The translations under genes and the position numbers were made by a program. The notes under the pieces are model-generated. The model was given only the letters and a program-made list of their open reading frames with translations, had not been told where the DNA came from and ran no database searches. Below are positions 17,181 to 27,035 of a DNA stretch of 64,000 bases, piece after piece. Positions within the stretch are counted from its first letter, which is position 1. Every line of letters starts with the position of its first letter. This DNA is from JBHIYN01 sp041984235 (lineage in GTDB: Bacteria > Pseudomonadota > Gammaproteobacteria > Ga0077536). The stretch lies in the NCBI GenBank assembly GCA_041984235.1, contig JBHIYN010000011.1:1-64000 (forward strand). Reading direction: 5' to 3'.

Positions 17181-17735
17181 ATGCAAGACCTCTACCGACA
17201 GCTCCTCGAGTCCATCGGCGAAGATCCCGAGCGCGAAGGACTGCAGAAAACCCCGGAGCGTGCCGCGCGGGCGATGGAATTCCTCACCCAGGGCGCGCGG
17301 CTGGATCTCAACGAGGTGGTCAACGAAGCGCTGTTCGAGTCCGAGTCGAGCGAGATGGTGATCGTCAAGGACATCGAGATCTACAGCCTCTGCGAACACC
17401 ACATCCTGCCATTCTTCGGGCGCTGCCACATTGGCTACATTCCCGACGGGCAGGTCATCGGTGTCAGCAAGCTCGCCCGCATCAGCGACATGTTCAGCCG
17501 GCGGCTGCAGATCCAGGAACGGCTCACGCACCAGATTGCGACTGCCGTGATGGACACCGTAAAGCCGCATGGCGTGGGCGTGGTCGTCGAGGCGCGTCAC
17601 CTGTGCATGATGATGCGCGGGGTGGAGAAGCAGAACTCCTCCATGGTGTCCTCGGCCATGCTCGGCAATTTCCTGTCTTCGGACCGCACGCGCATGGAGT
17701 TCCTGCAGCTCGTGGGGCACGGCAGCCGCATCTGA
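17181..17735 (+). CDS. folE: GTP cyclohydrolase I
   Basis: Makes 7,8-dihydroneopterin triphosphate from GTP for folate synthesis. The 184-aa length is normal. The zinc ligands are visible in SLCEHHILPFFG and ARHLCMMMRG, and the GTP-site residues in SKLARI and RLQIQERLT. The ATG at 17181 begins the conserved core (family proteins start shortly before the YRQLLESIGEDPEREGL stretch). A TACAAT at 17118-17123 is a possible -10 element. Confidence 0.95.
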   Translation: MQDLYRQLLESIGEDPEREGLQKTPERAARAMEFLTQGARLDLNEVVNEALFESESSEMVIVKDIEIYSLCEHHILPFFGRCHIGYIPDGQVIGVSKLARISDMFSRRLQIQERLTHQIATAVMDTVKPHGVGVVVEARHLCMMMRGVEKQNSSMVSSAMLGNFLSSDRTRMEFLQLVGHGSRI

Positions 17736-17757
17736 GCGGACCGCCGGCGAAGGCCGA

Positions 17758-18969
17758 TCAACGCAGGAATTCGACGCAGGCCAGCGCCAGCGAGGTCACC
17801 CCGCCGGCCAGCGGTACTGCGAGCGGCACCCGAAAGCCGGTCGCAGGCACACGCTCGTGCAGCCGCAGCGAGACCAGCGCGGCGTTGATGGCGGCGAACA
17901 CCAGCAGGATGATCACGCTGGTCAGTGCGGCCAGGCGTTCCAGTGGCAGGGCGAGCGCGAACAGCAGGACCAGTCCCGCGATCAACCCGGTGGCATGCAG
18001 CGGGGTGCGCGTGTAAGGGTGCACGCGCGCCAGCACTGCCGGCAGGCGGCCATCGCGCGCCATGCCGTAGAGCACGCGCGAAGCCATGATGATCTGGACC
18101 AGAGCGCCGTTGACCACGGCGAGCAGACTGATAGTGGCGATGATGCGCGGGTCCAGCCCGTGCGCCGCGACGATCACCGCCAGCGGCGCCTCGCTGCCGG
18201 CCAGGTCTTGCAGCGGCACGGCGGTGGCGGCGGTGAGGGCGACCAGCAGGTAGAGCGTGGTGGACACGATCAGCGCGATGATGATTGCGCGCGGCAGGTT
18301 GCGCTCGGCGTCGCGCACTTCCTCGGCCACGTTGACCATGTCCTCGAAGCCGATGAAGGCATAGAAGGCGAGCACCGCGCCGAGCGCGATGCCGGACCAG
18401 GCGCCCGGGTCGGCCGGCGGCGTCAGCGCGGCGAGCGCACGGCTGGAGAAGATGTCGCCGCCGGCGACCGCGATGACCAGCAGCAGGCCGCCGATCTCGA
18501 TGACGGTGAGCACGGTTGCGGCCCATACCGAAGCCTCGATGCCCCACGCGGCGAGGGCTCCGAGTACAACCACCATGGCGATCACGGCGAGTTCCTCCGG
18601 AACCGGCGCGAACACCTGCAGGTAGGCGGCGAAGCCGTTGGCAATCGTGGCCGAGGAAATTACGCCGACGGCTGCCACCGCCAGGCCCACCGCCAGGGTC
18701 AGGCCCGGCCGTGCGAAAGCACGCTGGACGTAAGTCGGCTCGGCTGCGCTGACCGGCATGCGTGCGCTGAGCTCGGCGTAGGAGAAGGCGGTCAGCGCGG
18801 CGATGACCGCGGCACCGACGAAGGCGAGCGGCAGGTGGCTGCCGGCGGCGCCGGCGACCGCACCCACCAGAACGTAGATGCCGGCGCCGAGAATGGTGCC
18901 GAGGCCGTAGAACGACAGTGGCAGCAGGGTCAGGCTGCGCTTCAGCGTCGTGTGCGACGCGCTCGTCAC
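17758..18969 (-). CDS. APC-family amino acid permease
   Basis: A 403-aa inner-membrane transporter with about 11-12 hydrophobic segments. The first helix contains GLGTILGAGIYVLVG, matching the APC substrate-binding motif G-x-G-I-F/Y. A charged loop, EDMVNVAEEVRDAERNLPRA, is the second family signature. Substrate is probably an amino acid or amine. GTG start at 18969. It is downstream of the UspA-like gene with a 19-bp gap, so they may be co-transcribed. Confidence 0.88.
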   Translation of the reverse strand: MTSASHTTLKRSLTLLPLSFYGLGTILGAGIYVLVGAVAGAAGSHLPLAFVGAAVIAALTAFSYAELSARMPVSAAEPTYVQRAFARPGLTLAVGLAVAAVGVISSATIANGFAAYLQVFAPVPEELAVIAMVVVLGALAAWGIEASVWAATVLTVIEIGGLLLVIAVAGGDIFSSRALAALTPPADPGAWSGIALGAVLAFYAFIGFEDMVNVAEEVRDAERNLPRAIIIALIVSTTLYLLVALTAATAVPLQDLAGSEAPLAVIVAAHGLDPRIIATISLLAVVNGALVQIIMASRVLYGMARDGRLPAVLARVHPYTRTPLHATGLIAGLVLLFALALPLERLAALTSVIILLVFAAINAALVSLRLHERVPATGFRVPLAVPLAGGVTSLALACVEFLR

Positions 18970-18988
18970 CGGCGTCGCGATGCCGCGC

Positions 18989-19693
18989 TCAGCGAACCAG
19001 CAGCAGCGGCGCGCCGGCAGCCGCCGAGAGCTCGCCCGCGGTCTCGTCGACCGCGTCGACCAGGGTTACCGGCAGCACCGCCAGCCGCGCCTCCGCACGC
19101 TGCAGCAGGGGCACGAGCTCGTCCCGGCTGATGATAGTCTCGTTGTCGTCACGCGCGTCGTCGGCCACGCGGTAGACGAGCAGGGGCGCCCCTTCCGCGT
19201 GCGCGACCTGTTGTGCCACCTCCAACGTGCGCGCCGCCGCGGGCGCGGCGTCGAGAATCGCGAGTACCGCTGCGACCTGCGTGGCCGGGCGCGTTGCCCG
19301 CCGCGCCACCAGGGTCAGGTCACTCTGCGCCAGCGCCGAGATCATGGCGAGTCGCCCGCGCTCACGCACGATCTCGAACTGCAGGCGGTAACCGCCGGCT
19401 GCCGCCAGCTGCGCCAGCCGACGTTCGGTGGCCGCCGCTTCGCGCCGGAAATGCGCTTCCACCGCGGCCTGGTCGATGGGACGGCGGGTGTTGGTGAGGG
19501 CACAGAACTCGACCGTGAACGGCAGCGCGGCGGCCTTGAGCACGTCGGCGTCCTCGATGAACAGCGCACGCACCTCGGCGCCGGTACCGGCGCCGAGGTG
19601 GCGCAGCAGCGCCTCCAGTGCCGGCGGCTGCTCGCGCCGGGTCAGCGCTACGGTGATGCGGCGCGGAACGCGGCCCTCGCGGTCACCCGTCAT
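18989..19693 (-). CDS. Universal-stress-protein-like protein
   Basis: The product is 234 aa, with a pattern of small alpha/beta repeats (RRITVALTRREQPPALEALL, VRALFIEDADVLKAAALPF). The LFIED-ADxL-LP-F pattern is typical of UspA-like ligand-binding proteins with internally duplicated domains, but no clear ATP loop G-x2-G-x9-G-S is present. The start at 19693 (MTGDREG) overlaps the end of the upstream Lon-like gene by 11 bp, suggesting translational coupling and a shared stress role. Confidence 0.6.
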   Translation of the reverse strand: MTGDREGRVPRRITVALTRREQPPALEALLRHLGAGTGAEVRALFIEDADVLKAAALPFTVEFCALTNTRRPIDQAAVEAHFRREAAATERRLAQLAAAGGYRLQFEIVRERGRLAMISALAQSDLTLVARRATRPATQVAAVLAILDAAPAAARTLEVAQQVAHAEGAPLLVYRVADDARDDNETIISRDELVPLLQRAEARLAVLPVTLVDAVDETAGELSAAAGAPLLLVR

Positions 19694-22142
19694 CGCCGCC
19701 GACTCCATCGCCCTTGCCATTGCCGTTACCTTCGCGCGCGAACTCGCGACGCCGGTCGGCGAAGCGCGCGAGTCGCTCCTGCACGCGCCGGTTGACGCTG
19801 CCCGGCGGAAACTCGCCGTCCTCGTCTGCTTCACCGGCCGGCAGGCCGGTGAGGATCTCCAGGCCTTGGTCGACGTGGCCGACGGCGTGGATGTGGAATC
19901 GCCCGGCGCGCACCGCCGCCACTACGCGCTCGCGCAACATCAGGTGCTTGACGTTCGCGCGGGGGATCAGGACGCCCTGCTCGCCGGTCAGGCCGCGCCG
20001 CTCACAGACGTCGAAGAAGCCCTCGATCTTGTGATTGACCCCGCCGATGGCCTGGACTTCGCCAAACTGGTTGACCGAGCCGGTGACCGCGAAGCACTGC
20101 TTGATGGGCACTTCCGCGAGGGCCGAGACCAGGGCGTAGAGCTCGGTCGAGGACGCGCTGTCGCCGTCGACCCCGCCGTAGGACTGCTCGAAGGTGAGCG
20201 TGGCGGCGAACGATGCGGGCAGATTCGCGGCAAAGCGGGCGTTGATGTAGCCGGCCAGGATCAAGATCCCCTTGGAGTGCAGCGCGCCGCCCAGCTCGGC
20301 CTCGCGTTCGATGTCGACGACGCGGCCGCTGCCGAGCGCGACCCGCGCGGTGATGCGGTTGGGGCGTCCGAAGGCCTGGTCCTGCAGGGCCAGCACCGAG
20401 AGGGCATTGATCTGGCCGATGCGGGCGCCGTCGGTATCGATGACCAGCGTATCGCGGTGAATCTCCTCCAGCAGTCGTTCGCGCAGGCGCCCCTTGCGAT
20501 AGGTCTTGAGCTCGATCGCGCGCTCGACATCGGCGCGGCGTACGCATTCGTCGCGGCGTTTCCTCGCCCAGTGGCAGGCTTCGCGCATGATGTCCATGGA
20601 CCGCCGGATCTCGGTCGAGACCTTCTCCGCGTCCTCGGCATCACGCGCCGCTTCCTCGATCAGGCGCGCAACCGCGTCACGCTCCAGTGGCGGCAGCCCG
20701 TCACGCCGCGTGGCGTCGGCCACCAGGTGCGCGAAGCGCAGGGCGACCTCGGCGCTGCGCTCGGCGCGGTCGTCGAACTCGGCCACGACCTTGAAGTAGT
20801 CCTCGAACTCCGGGTCCAGGCTGCTCAGCAGGTAGTACAGGCGCGGGCTGCCGATCAGCACGACCTTCAGCTCGAGTGGAATCGGCGCCGGCTCCAGGGA
20901 GGTCGTGCTGATGGCACCGTAGATCTGGTCCAGTGGCACGATGCGCACGGTCTGCGTGCGCAGCGCCTCCTTCAGGGACTCCCAGGCGAACGGCTCGGAG
21001 AGCAGGCGTTCGGCCTGCATCACCAGGTAGCCGCCGTTGGCCTGGTGCAGCGCGCCGGCCCGGATGAGGCGGAAGTCGGTGAGCAGCGCGCCGAATCGGG
21101 CGCGGTGTTCGATCTTGCCGACCAGGCGGCCGTAGGCGGGCCGTTCCTCGACCACTACCGGCGCGCCGCCGTGCGCTTCGTGCGTGACCAGGACATTGAC
21201 CGCGTAGCGGCGCTCGGCGCGCGATTGTCCCGCTTCGTCGCTGTCCAGCGGCATCGGGAAGCCCTGCGCCTGGGCCTGTTCCTCGGCGCCGGGTTCGCGC
21301 AGGATCTCGTAGTGGCCGGCGAGGTCGGCGTGCAGGGCCTCCAGCCACGCCGCCGCTTCGCTGACCGCGTGCCAGCTGCGCTGCAGATCGGCGACCAGAC
21401 GCTGGATCGCGAACTCGGCGACCTGGCGATCGAGCTCGCGCACGCGTTCGCGCGAGGCGCGCAGGCGGTCCGGCATGTCGCGCATCGATTCCTGGAACAG
21501 CTTGCCGATCTCCTCGACCGCGGCCTGGATTGCCTTCTGGCGCTCGGCAGGCAGCTTCTCGAACTCGTCCGGACCGACCACCTCGCCGTTCTCCAGCGGT
21601 GCAAAAATCATCCCGCCGGGCGTCTGCATGATGCGGATGTTGCGCTCACGCGCGGCCTGCTGGACTTTCTCGAAGGCCTCGCCCTGCTGCTCCTGGAACT
21701 CGCGTTCGATGAGCTGGCGGCGCGTGCGATATTCCTCGCTGGCGAACGCGGCGCCTACCGCGGCCTGCACTTCGCGCACGAAGTCGGCCACGTGGCTGGC
21801 GAAGCGCGGCCCGGCGCCGGCCGGCAGGCGCAGCGCGCGCGGGTGTTCGGGATTGTCGAAGTCGTTGACGTAACACCAGTCGTCCGGCGCGGCTTCGGCC
21901 AGCGCGGCGTCTGCCAGGTAGCGCTCGACGAAGCTGCGGCGGCCGGTGCCGGACGGCCCGGTCACGAACAGGTTGTGCCCGGGCTGCTTCATCTCGACGC
22001 CGAAGCTGATGGCGTCCAGCGCACGCGCCTGCCCGAACAGGCCGTCGCCGTCGCCGAGCTCGTCAGTGGTCTCGAACGGCAGGTGGTCGACTGGGCAAGG
22101 CGTGTACAGCGCTTGTGCTGAGAGGGGCGCGTGCTCGGGCAT
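19683..22142 (-). CDS. Lon-like ATP-dependent protease (LonB/YcbZ type)
   Basis: The protein is 819 aa. Walker A is GPSGTGRRS at residues 62-70 (Arg-rich form usual in the YcbZ type). A long helical insertion with coiled-coil character (about 170-300) follows. The AAA core is next, then a C-terminal Lon protease domain with catalytic Ser in DGDSASS (residue ~662) and Lys in VNHKIEGFF. The substrates are unknown; such proteins degrade unfolded proteins in the cytosol. The start ATG at 22142 gives the conserved PVDHLPFETTDEL N-terminus. The long open frame on the opposite strand is a shadow. Confidence 0.92.
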   Translation of the reverse strand: MPEHAPLSAQALYTPCPVDHLPFETTDELGDGDGLFGQARALDAISFGVEMKQPGHNLFVTGPSGTGRRSFVERYLADAALAEAAPDDWCYVNDFDNPEHPRALRLPAGAGPRFASHVADFVREVQAAVGAAFASEEYRTRRQLIEREFQEQQGEAFEKVQQAARERNIRIMQTPGGMIFAPLENGEVVGPDEFEKLPAERQKAIQAAVEEIGKLFQESMRDMPDRLRASRERVRELDRQVAEFAIQRLVADLQRSWHAVSEAAAWLEALHADLAGHYEILREPGAEEQAQAQGFPMPLDSDEAGQSRAERRYAVNVLVTHEAHGGAPVVVEERPAYGRLVGKIEHRARFGALLTDFRLIRAGALHQANGGYLVMQAERLLSEPFAWESLKEALRTQTVRIVPLDQIYGAISTTSLEPAPIPLELKVVLIGSPRLYYLLSSLDPEFEDYFKVVAEFDDRAERSAEVALRFAHLVADATRRDGLPPLERDAVARLIEEAARDAEDAEKVSTEIRRSMDIMREACHWARKRRDECVRRADVERAIELKTYRKGRLRERLLEEIHRDTLVIDTDGARIGQINALSVLALQDQAFGRPNRITARVALGSGRVVDIEREAELGGALHSKGILILAGYINARFAANLPASFAATLTFEQSYGGVDGDSASSTELYALVSALAEVPIKQCFAVTGSVNQFGEVQAIGGVNHKIEGFFDVCERRGLTGEQGVLIPRANVKHLMLRERVVAAVRAGRFHIHAVGHVDQGLEILTGLPAGEADEDGEFPPGSVNRRVQERLARFADRRREFAREGNGNGKGDGVGGDDG

Positions 22143-22288
22143 GGATGCGATCGTACTCCTTGATCGGGGCTGCCACGGGGCTCGGGGCGAGAGGGCAAGC
22201 CTAGGCGAAGCTAACCGCACCGCCGTGATCGAGGTCAATCGCGGCGGCGTATACTCGAACCTTCCGCCCTTGCACGGAGCCCGGCCCG

Positions 22289-23116
22289 ATGATCCGCGAC
22301 CTCGAGCACGCGGCGCGCGAACTGGCGCCGCCGCGGGTGGTGCTGTTCGACTGGCACGCGACGCTGGTCGACACCCTCGATGCGATGTACAACGCGGTCG
22401 AGGAGACCCTGCCGCGCCTGCGCGAGCTCGATCTCTACGACAAGCTCCTGCCCTACGGCATGTGCCGCAGCGCCGACGACGCCCGCCTGGTCGAATACGT
22501 GCGCGAGAACCTCGCCCTGCACCCACGCATCAAGCGCGAGCGAAAGATCTCGCGGACCGACATCTTCGAGATCCTGTTCGGCCACGACGAGGACGCGAAG
22601 CACGTCGCGCACGAGGCTTTCAACGAGGCCTATCGCCATCATTACGGCGAGGTGCGGCCGTTCGAGGGCGGCGAGCTGAAGCTGCTGCGCGAACTCGACG
22701 AGTTCGACGTCAGGACCGGCATCCTGACCAACCGTGAGCGCGAGTTCTTCGAGCACGAGTTCGCGCTGGTCGAGGACGGTGCCTGGCTGGGCCTGTTCGA
22801 TACCACCGTGTGCGGCGGCGATACCTATCGCCGCAAGCCGAATCCCGAGCCCATCTTCAAGGCGCTGGAGAACCTGGGCGAGGAGCCGGGTCTGCACTGC
22901 TGGTATCTCGGCGACAGCTCCACCGACGTCGCGGCGGCCAAGCGCGCCGGGGTCACGGCGGTCCTGTTCAACGGTGCGGGCTGGGAGCACGCGTGGCTGG
23001 AGAAGGTGTTTCCAGGCACCGAGGCCCACCCCCACCAGCCGGACGTGATCGTCGATTCGTTCGCCGAGTTCCGCTGGCTGCTGGAAGAGTCGCTCGCCGT
23101 CGCCCATCGGCCGTGA
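22289..23116 (+). CDS. HAD-superfamily hydrolase with DWHAT motif
   Basis: The protein is 275 aa, with a Rossmannoid HAD core and a large helical cap (about 40-125). Motif I is VLFDWHATLVDT, motif II TGILTN, motif III the Lys of YRRKPNPEPIF and motif IV GDSSTDVAAAKRAG. The second Asp of the usual DxDGT is replaced by His, so the general acid/base differs from standard phosphatases. A non-phosphatase or phosphonatase-like chemistry is possible (phosphonatases also lack this Asp). It is divergent from the Lon-like gene and convergent with the antiporter. Confidence 0.85.
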   Translation: MIRDLEHAARELAPPRVVLFDWHATLVDTLDAMYNAVEETLPRLRELDLYDKLLPYGMCRSADDARLVEYVRENLALHPRIKRERKISRTDIFEILFGHDEDAKHVAHEAFNEAYRHHYGEVRPFEGGELKLLRELDEFDVRTGILTNREREFFEHEFALVEDGAWLGLFDTTVCGGDTYRRKPNPEPIFKALENLGEEPGLHCWYLGDSSTDVAAAKRAGVTAVLFNGAGWEHAWLEKVFPGTEAHPHQPDVIVDSFAEFRWLLEESLAVAHRP

Positions 23117-23138
23117 CGGCGGTGGGCTGCGCGGAACG

Positions 23139-25652
23139 CTAGGGCCGGGACGCCGCCGGCGCCGGCGTTTCTTCTCCCTGCGCCTGGCGCGCGCTTTCCG
23201 ATGCGGCCCTGGCGCGCGCGGCACGGGCGAGATTCTCTCCCAGCGCGGGGCAGATCTCGGTCGCCGCCTCGACCCCGGCGCGGCTCAGCTCGTAGAGTGC
23301 GCAGGCGGTCGTGGCGCGACAGGTGGCGGAGCGCGGCTCGTCGGTCAGCAGCGCCATTTCACCGAAGAAATCGCCGGCCAGCAGGGTCGCCAGCTCGCGC
23401 TCCTGCCCCTGCGCGACGTGCAGCACGCGGACGACGCCGCGCGCGATGAAATACATGGCGCTGCCGGACTCCCCCTCGGTGATCACGTCTTCGCCGGGGG
23501 CGACGGTCAGCGGCTGCAGGTGGCTCACGATCTGGGTGACGTCCGCGGCCTCGAGATCGGCGAAGAACGGCACCTTGCGCAGCAGCTCGCCGGGATCGAC
23601 TTCGAGCTCCCGGTAGCTGATCTCGCCCAGCGCGCGGATGCGTTCGTCGATGTATTCCAGCACACCGTCGCCGAGGCCATGTGGCACCAGTCCGCTGTGT
23701 ACCTGTTCGGAGATGGCGTCACGCTCCACGCGCAGCAACAGGCGCGCGGCGAGACGTTCCTGCATGGCCTTGACGAACTCGGGAAACTGGGCCGCCCAGT
23801 CGTCGAGCTGCGCGCGCGCGTCGTGCCGGCGCGCCGCGTAGGCGCGTGCGGCCGTGTCGATAAGCGGCTCGGGCAGGGTGCCCGCGCCGCGCAGATCCGC
23901 CAGCGTGCGCTCGACCCGGTGGCACGCCTGGAACTCGGCCCAGGTCTTGACGTACTCGCGTGCCACCGCCCGCGTGTGCAGCAGGCGTCCCAGCGCGCCC
24001 GGCAGGCGCGGGCCGAATCCGCGCCTGCCGCGCGCCGCTGTGGACGCGTCGAACGGCGTCGCGCCGGCCGCCGCGTGGCGCAGGGCATCGATGCGCTGCG
24101 CCGCCCGGTGGTCGAGTGCGCGGTAGGCACGCTCGTCGACGTGATGCCGGCTGAACAGCTCGTAATAGGCGATGCGCTCGGTCGCCAGGCAGCGCAGCCA
24201 CAGCATGCGCGCCGCCTCGCTGGCATCGACCTCGCGCGAGCGCATGGCGGCGATGTCCTTGCGCAGGCTCGCGATGTCGGCATGGCGCTCGTTCTCCAGG
24301 CGCCGCGCGATCGGCGCCGAGAACAGGCCGCCCGCACCCAGCTCGGGGATGCGCGCGATCGCCTTGAGTGCCGCCTCCACCCGTGCCTCGTCGCGCGCGA
24401 GGCGATCGCTGACTCCCGGCTGATCGAGGCGCAGCCAGCGCATCAGCGGCTCGATGGTGAGACCCTGCACGACCAGCGTGAACAGCACGGCACCCATCAC
24501 CACCGCGGTGAAAGCCTCGCTCCAGGCGAAGTCACTGAGGCTCAGGACCACTGCCAGCGCTACCGCGCCACGCAGTCCGCCCCAGTACATGACCGTCTGG
24601 TAGCTGCGGCTGACGGCTTCCGCGCCCGGCAGGTGGCCGACGGCCGGCACCAGGCCGTAGATGACCAGGGCACGCGAGACCAGCATCGCGCCGATCGCGA
24701 CCAGCAGCACGTCGGCGTGCGTCAGCAGCGCGCTGAAGTCGATCGCGAGACCGACCAGCAGGAAGATCAGCGCATTGGCGACGAACGCCACGTAGGCCCA
24801 GAAGTGCTCGATGTACCCGGCCACCCCCGGCGAGACCTTGGAGCGTCCCCAGCCACCGATGGTGAGGCCGGCGGCGACCGTCGCCATGACCCCGCTGACG
24901 TGGAAGATCTCCTCGCCAACGATGAACGAGAGGTAGGCCAGCGTGGTCAGGATGGAGATCTCGATGGCCTGGTTCTCGTGCACCGCGCCGAGCACGAAAC
25001 CGGCCAGCACGGCGAGCGCGGTGCCGACCACGATCCCGCCGGCGAAGACGAGGAAGAACTCGATCACCGCACCGCCGAGGGTCTCGGCGCTGACGAAGCC
25101 GGCGATCGCCACGGCCAGCAGGATCTTGGCAGCGACGATCGCGGTGGCATCGTTGAACAGGCTCTCGCCCTCGACCAGTACGGTCAGGCGCTGCGGCGCA
25201 CCGAGCTGGTGGAAGAGCGCGATGACCGCGACCGGATCGGTCGCCGACAGGATTGCGCCCAGCACCAGTGCGGCGGCGAAGGGCACGTCGGTGAAGGCGG
25301 CGACCAGCGCGGCGATGACGCCGGTCGAGATCAGCAGGCCGGGCACGGCGAGGGCAAGGACCGGGCTGAGATTGTCGCGCAGGGCGCGCGCATCGAGATG
25401 CAGCGCGGACTCGAAGATCAGGCTCGGCAGGAAGACGTAGAGGATGAGGTCCGGGCTGATGTGGAAATCGAGCGCCTCGGCGAGCGCGGCCGGTAGCAGG
25501 GGCTCGGCCTGTCGCAGCGCCATGCCCACCAGTACCAGCACGATGGTGAAGGGCAGGCGCACGCGCCGCGCCGCGACCAGCGTGGCCGCGGCCAGCAGCA
25601 GCAGGATGCACAGGCCGAGTACGAGCTCGGCAACGGCGCTATGCGTGGACAC
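23139..25652 (-). CDS. CPA1-type Na+/H+ antiporter with cyclic-nucleotide-binding domain
   Basis: The protein is 837 aa. The N-terminal ~400 residues are 12 or so membrane segments with NhaP/CPA1 motifs (LPSLIFESALHLD; LSATDPVAVIALF with the ion-binding ND pair nearby in GESLFNDATAIV). A long cytosolic region follows, and a cNMP-binding domain lies at about 690-810 (GEDVITEGESGSAMYFIARG, DFFGEMALLTDEPRSATCRA). Transport is thus probably gated by cAMP or cGMP; a class III cyclase gene lies 26 kb away at 51569-53308. GTG start at 25652. Confidence 0.92.
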   Translation of the reverse strand: MSTHSAVAELVLGLCILLLLAAATLVAARRVRLPFTIVLVLVGMALRQAEPLLPAALAEALDFHISPDLILYVFLPSLIFESALHLDARALRDNLSPVLALAVPGLLISTGVIAALVAAFTDVPFAAALVLGAILSATDPVAVIALFHQLGAPQRLTVLVEGESLFNDATAIVAAKILLAVAIAGFVSAETLGGAVIEFFLVFAGGIVVGTALAVLAGFVLGAVHENQAIEISILTTLAYLSFIVGEEIFHVSGVMATVAAGLTIGGWGRSKVSPGVAGYIEHFWAYVAFVANALIFLLVGLAIDFSALLTHADVLLVAIGAMLVSRALVIYGLVPAVGHLPGAEAVSRSYQTVMYWGGLRGAVALAVVLSLSDFAWSEAFTAVVMGAVLFTLVVQGLTIEPLMRWLRLDQPGVSDRLARDEARVEAALKAIARIPELGAGGLFSAPIARRLENERHADIASLRKDIAAMRSREVDASEAARMLWLRCLATERIAYYELFSRHHVDERAYRALDHRAAQRIDALRHAAAGATPFDASTAARGRRGFGPRLPGALGRLLHTRAVAREYVKTWAEFQACHRVERTLADLRGAGTLPEPLIDTAARAYAARRHDARAQLDDWAAQFPEFVKAMQERLAARLLLRVERDAISEQVHSGLVPHGLGDGVLEYIDERIRALGEISYRELEVDPGELLRKVPFFADLEAADVTQIVSHLQPLTVAPGEDVITEGESGSAMYFIARGVVRVLHVAQGQERELATLLAGDFFGEMALLTDEPRSATCRATTACALYELSRAGVEAATEICPALGENLARAARARAASESARQAQGEETPAPAASRP

Positions 25653-25676
25653 GCCGCCGTCCGTGCCGCACCGGGG

Positions 25677-26909
25677 TCAGCCGGCGCTGCTGCCGGCCTG
25701 CGCGGTGCGGACGTGCTCGGGGCGCACGCCGATCCCGACCAGCCGCGCCGGCAGGCGCTGCAGCCACGGCAGGCGCGAGATTGCCCGCAGCGGCAGTGGC
25801 GGCGCGAGCTCGCCGTCGCCGGCCAGCACGCGGCGGATGACCCGTTGCTGGACCGCCACCTGCAGGCGCTGGGTGACCCGGGTCGGCCACATGCGGCGTT
25901 TCTGCACCGCGGCCAGGTCGTGCTCGGTGACGCTGCCCGTGGCGAGCTTCGCCGCCAGGAGGTTGGCGCTGGCTACCGCGTCCTGGATCGCGAGGTTCAC
26001 TCCCACGCCGCCGACCGGCGACATCGCGTGGGCGGCATCGCCGATCGCCAGCAGGCCCGGCCGGTGCCAGCGCTCGAGCCGGTCCACGGCCACGGTGAGC
26101 AGTTTGACGTCGTCCCATGAAGCGATTTCCCCGGTGCGCCCGGCAGCGAAGGGCGCCAGTATCGCAATCGACTCGCGCAGCGCCGGCAGGCCGGCCTCGC
26201 GTAACGCATCCAGCGTACCCTTGGCGATGACGTAGCCGCACTGCCAGTGTGTACCGCGGTTGATCATGATCAGGATCCGCCCGGCGGCGAAGCTGCCGGC
26301 GGGTTCCTCCGGATCGCCGGCGGCGCGCGGCAGCCGGAACCACAGCACGTCCATGGGCGCGCCCAGGGTGTGCACTTCGAGGCCGGCGCGTGCGCGCACC
26401 GTGGAGCCGCGCCCGTCGGCGGCGACCACCAGGTCGGCCTGCACTTCCAGCGGGCCCTCCGGCGTGCTCGCCCGCACGCCGCCCACCTGCCCGTGCTCGG
26501 CGATGATGTCGGTCACCTCGGCGCGCATGCGCAGGTCGAAGGCCGGGTAGCGCGCGCCCTCGCCGGCGAGGAAATCGAGGAAGTCCCATTGCGGCATGAA
26601 GGCGATGAAGGGTGCGGCGACGCCGAGGTGTGAGAAATCGGCGATGCGCAGGGTGCGGGCACCGAACTGGGCGTTGAGGTGCCTGGCCTTGTAATGCGGC
26701 AGCGCGAGAAAGCGCTCTAGGCAGCCCAGCTCGTGCATCAGCTCCAGCGTGGAGGGATGGATGGTGTCGCCGCGGAAATCGCGCAGGAAGTCGCCGTGCT
26801 TCTCCAGCACCACGGTGGCGACGCCCGCGCGCGCGAGCAGCAGGCCGAGCATCATGCCGGCCGGTCCGCCGCCGGCGATACAGCAACGGGTGCGTACGCT
26901 TTCGGTCAT
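25677..26909 (-). CDS. FAD-dependent aromatic hydroxylase-like monooxygenase
   Basis: The protein is 410 aa, PHBH/UbiH-type flavoprotein. FAD motifs: GGGPAGMMLG at residue ~13, the DG motif in VVAADGRGSTVRAR, and GDAAHAMSPVGGVGVNLAIQDA at ~285. It hydroxylates an aromatic or related ring in the family, but the substrate is unknown. It ends 24 bp upstream of the antiporter start on the same strand and may be co-transcribed with it, although their functions look unrelated. Confidence 0.88.
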   Translation of the reverse strand: MTESVRTRCCIAGGGPAGMMLGLLLARAGVATVVLEKHGDFLRDFRGDTIHPSTLELMHELGCLERFLALPHYKARHLNAQFGARTLRIADFSHLGVAAPFIAFMPQWDFLDFLAGEGARYPAFDLRMRAEVTDIIAEHGQVGGVRASTPEGPLEVQADLVVAADGRGSTVRARAGLEVHTLGAPMDVLWFRLPRAAGDPEEPAGSFAAGRILIMINRGTHWQCGYVIAKGTLDALREAGLPALRESIAILAPFAAGRTGEIASWDDVKLLTVAVDRLERWHRPGLLAIGDAAHAMSPVGGVGVNLAIQDAVASANLLAAKLATGSVTEHDLAAVQKRRMWPTRVTQRLQVAVQQRVIRRVLAGDGELAPPLPLRAISRLPWLQRLPARLVGIGVRPEHVRTAQAGSSAG

Positions 26910-27035
26910 CGGCCTCTCCCGCTACGGTCAGGCCGCAGCATAACCGCTGTGGCGACAGCGATGCAGCACGTTGACGGACGGCGCAATCCCGCCGATGCTG
27001 CGGTGCTGATTCCGTCGTCGCAGGGGAGGGACGCG

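Noticed and set aside
19428..22121. Long frame opposite to the Lon-like protease (and similar ones opposite to the antiporter and the FAAL fusion)
   Set aside because: These are mirror frames of GC-rich genes. They give no recognised motifs and overlap strongly supported genes on the other strand.
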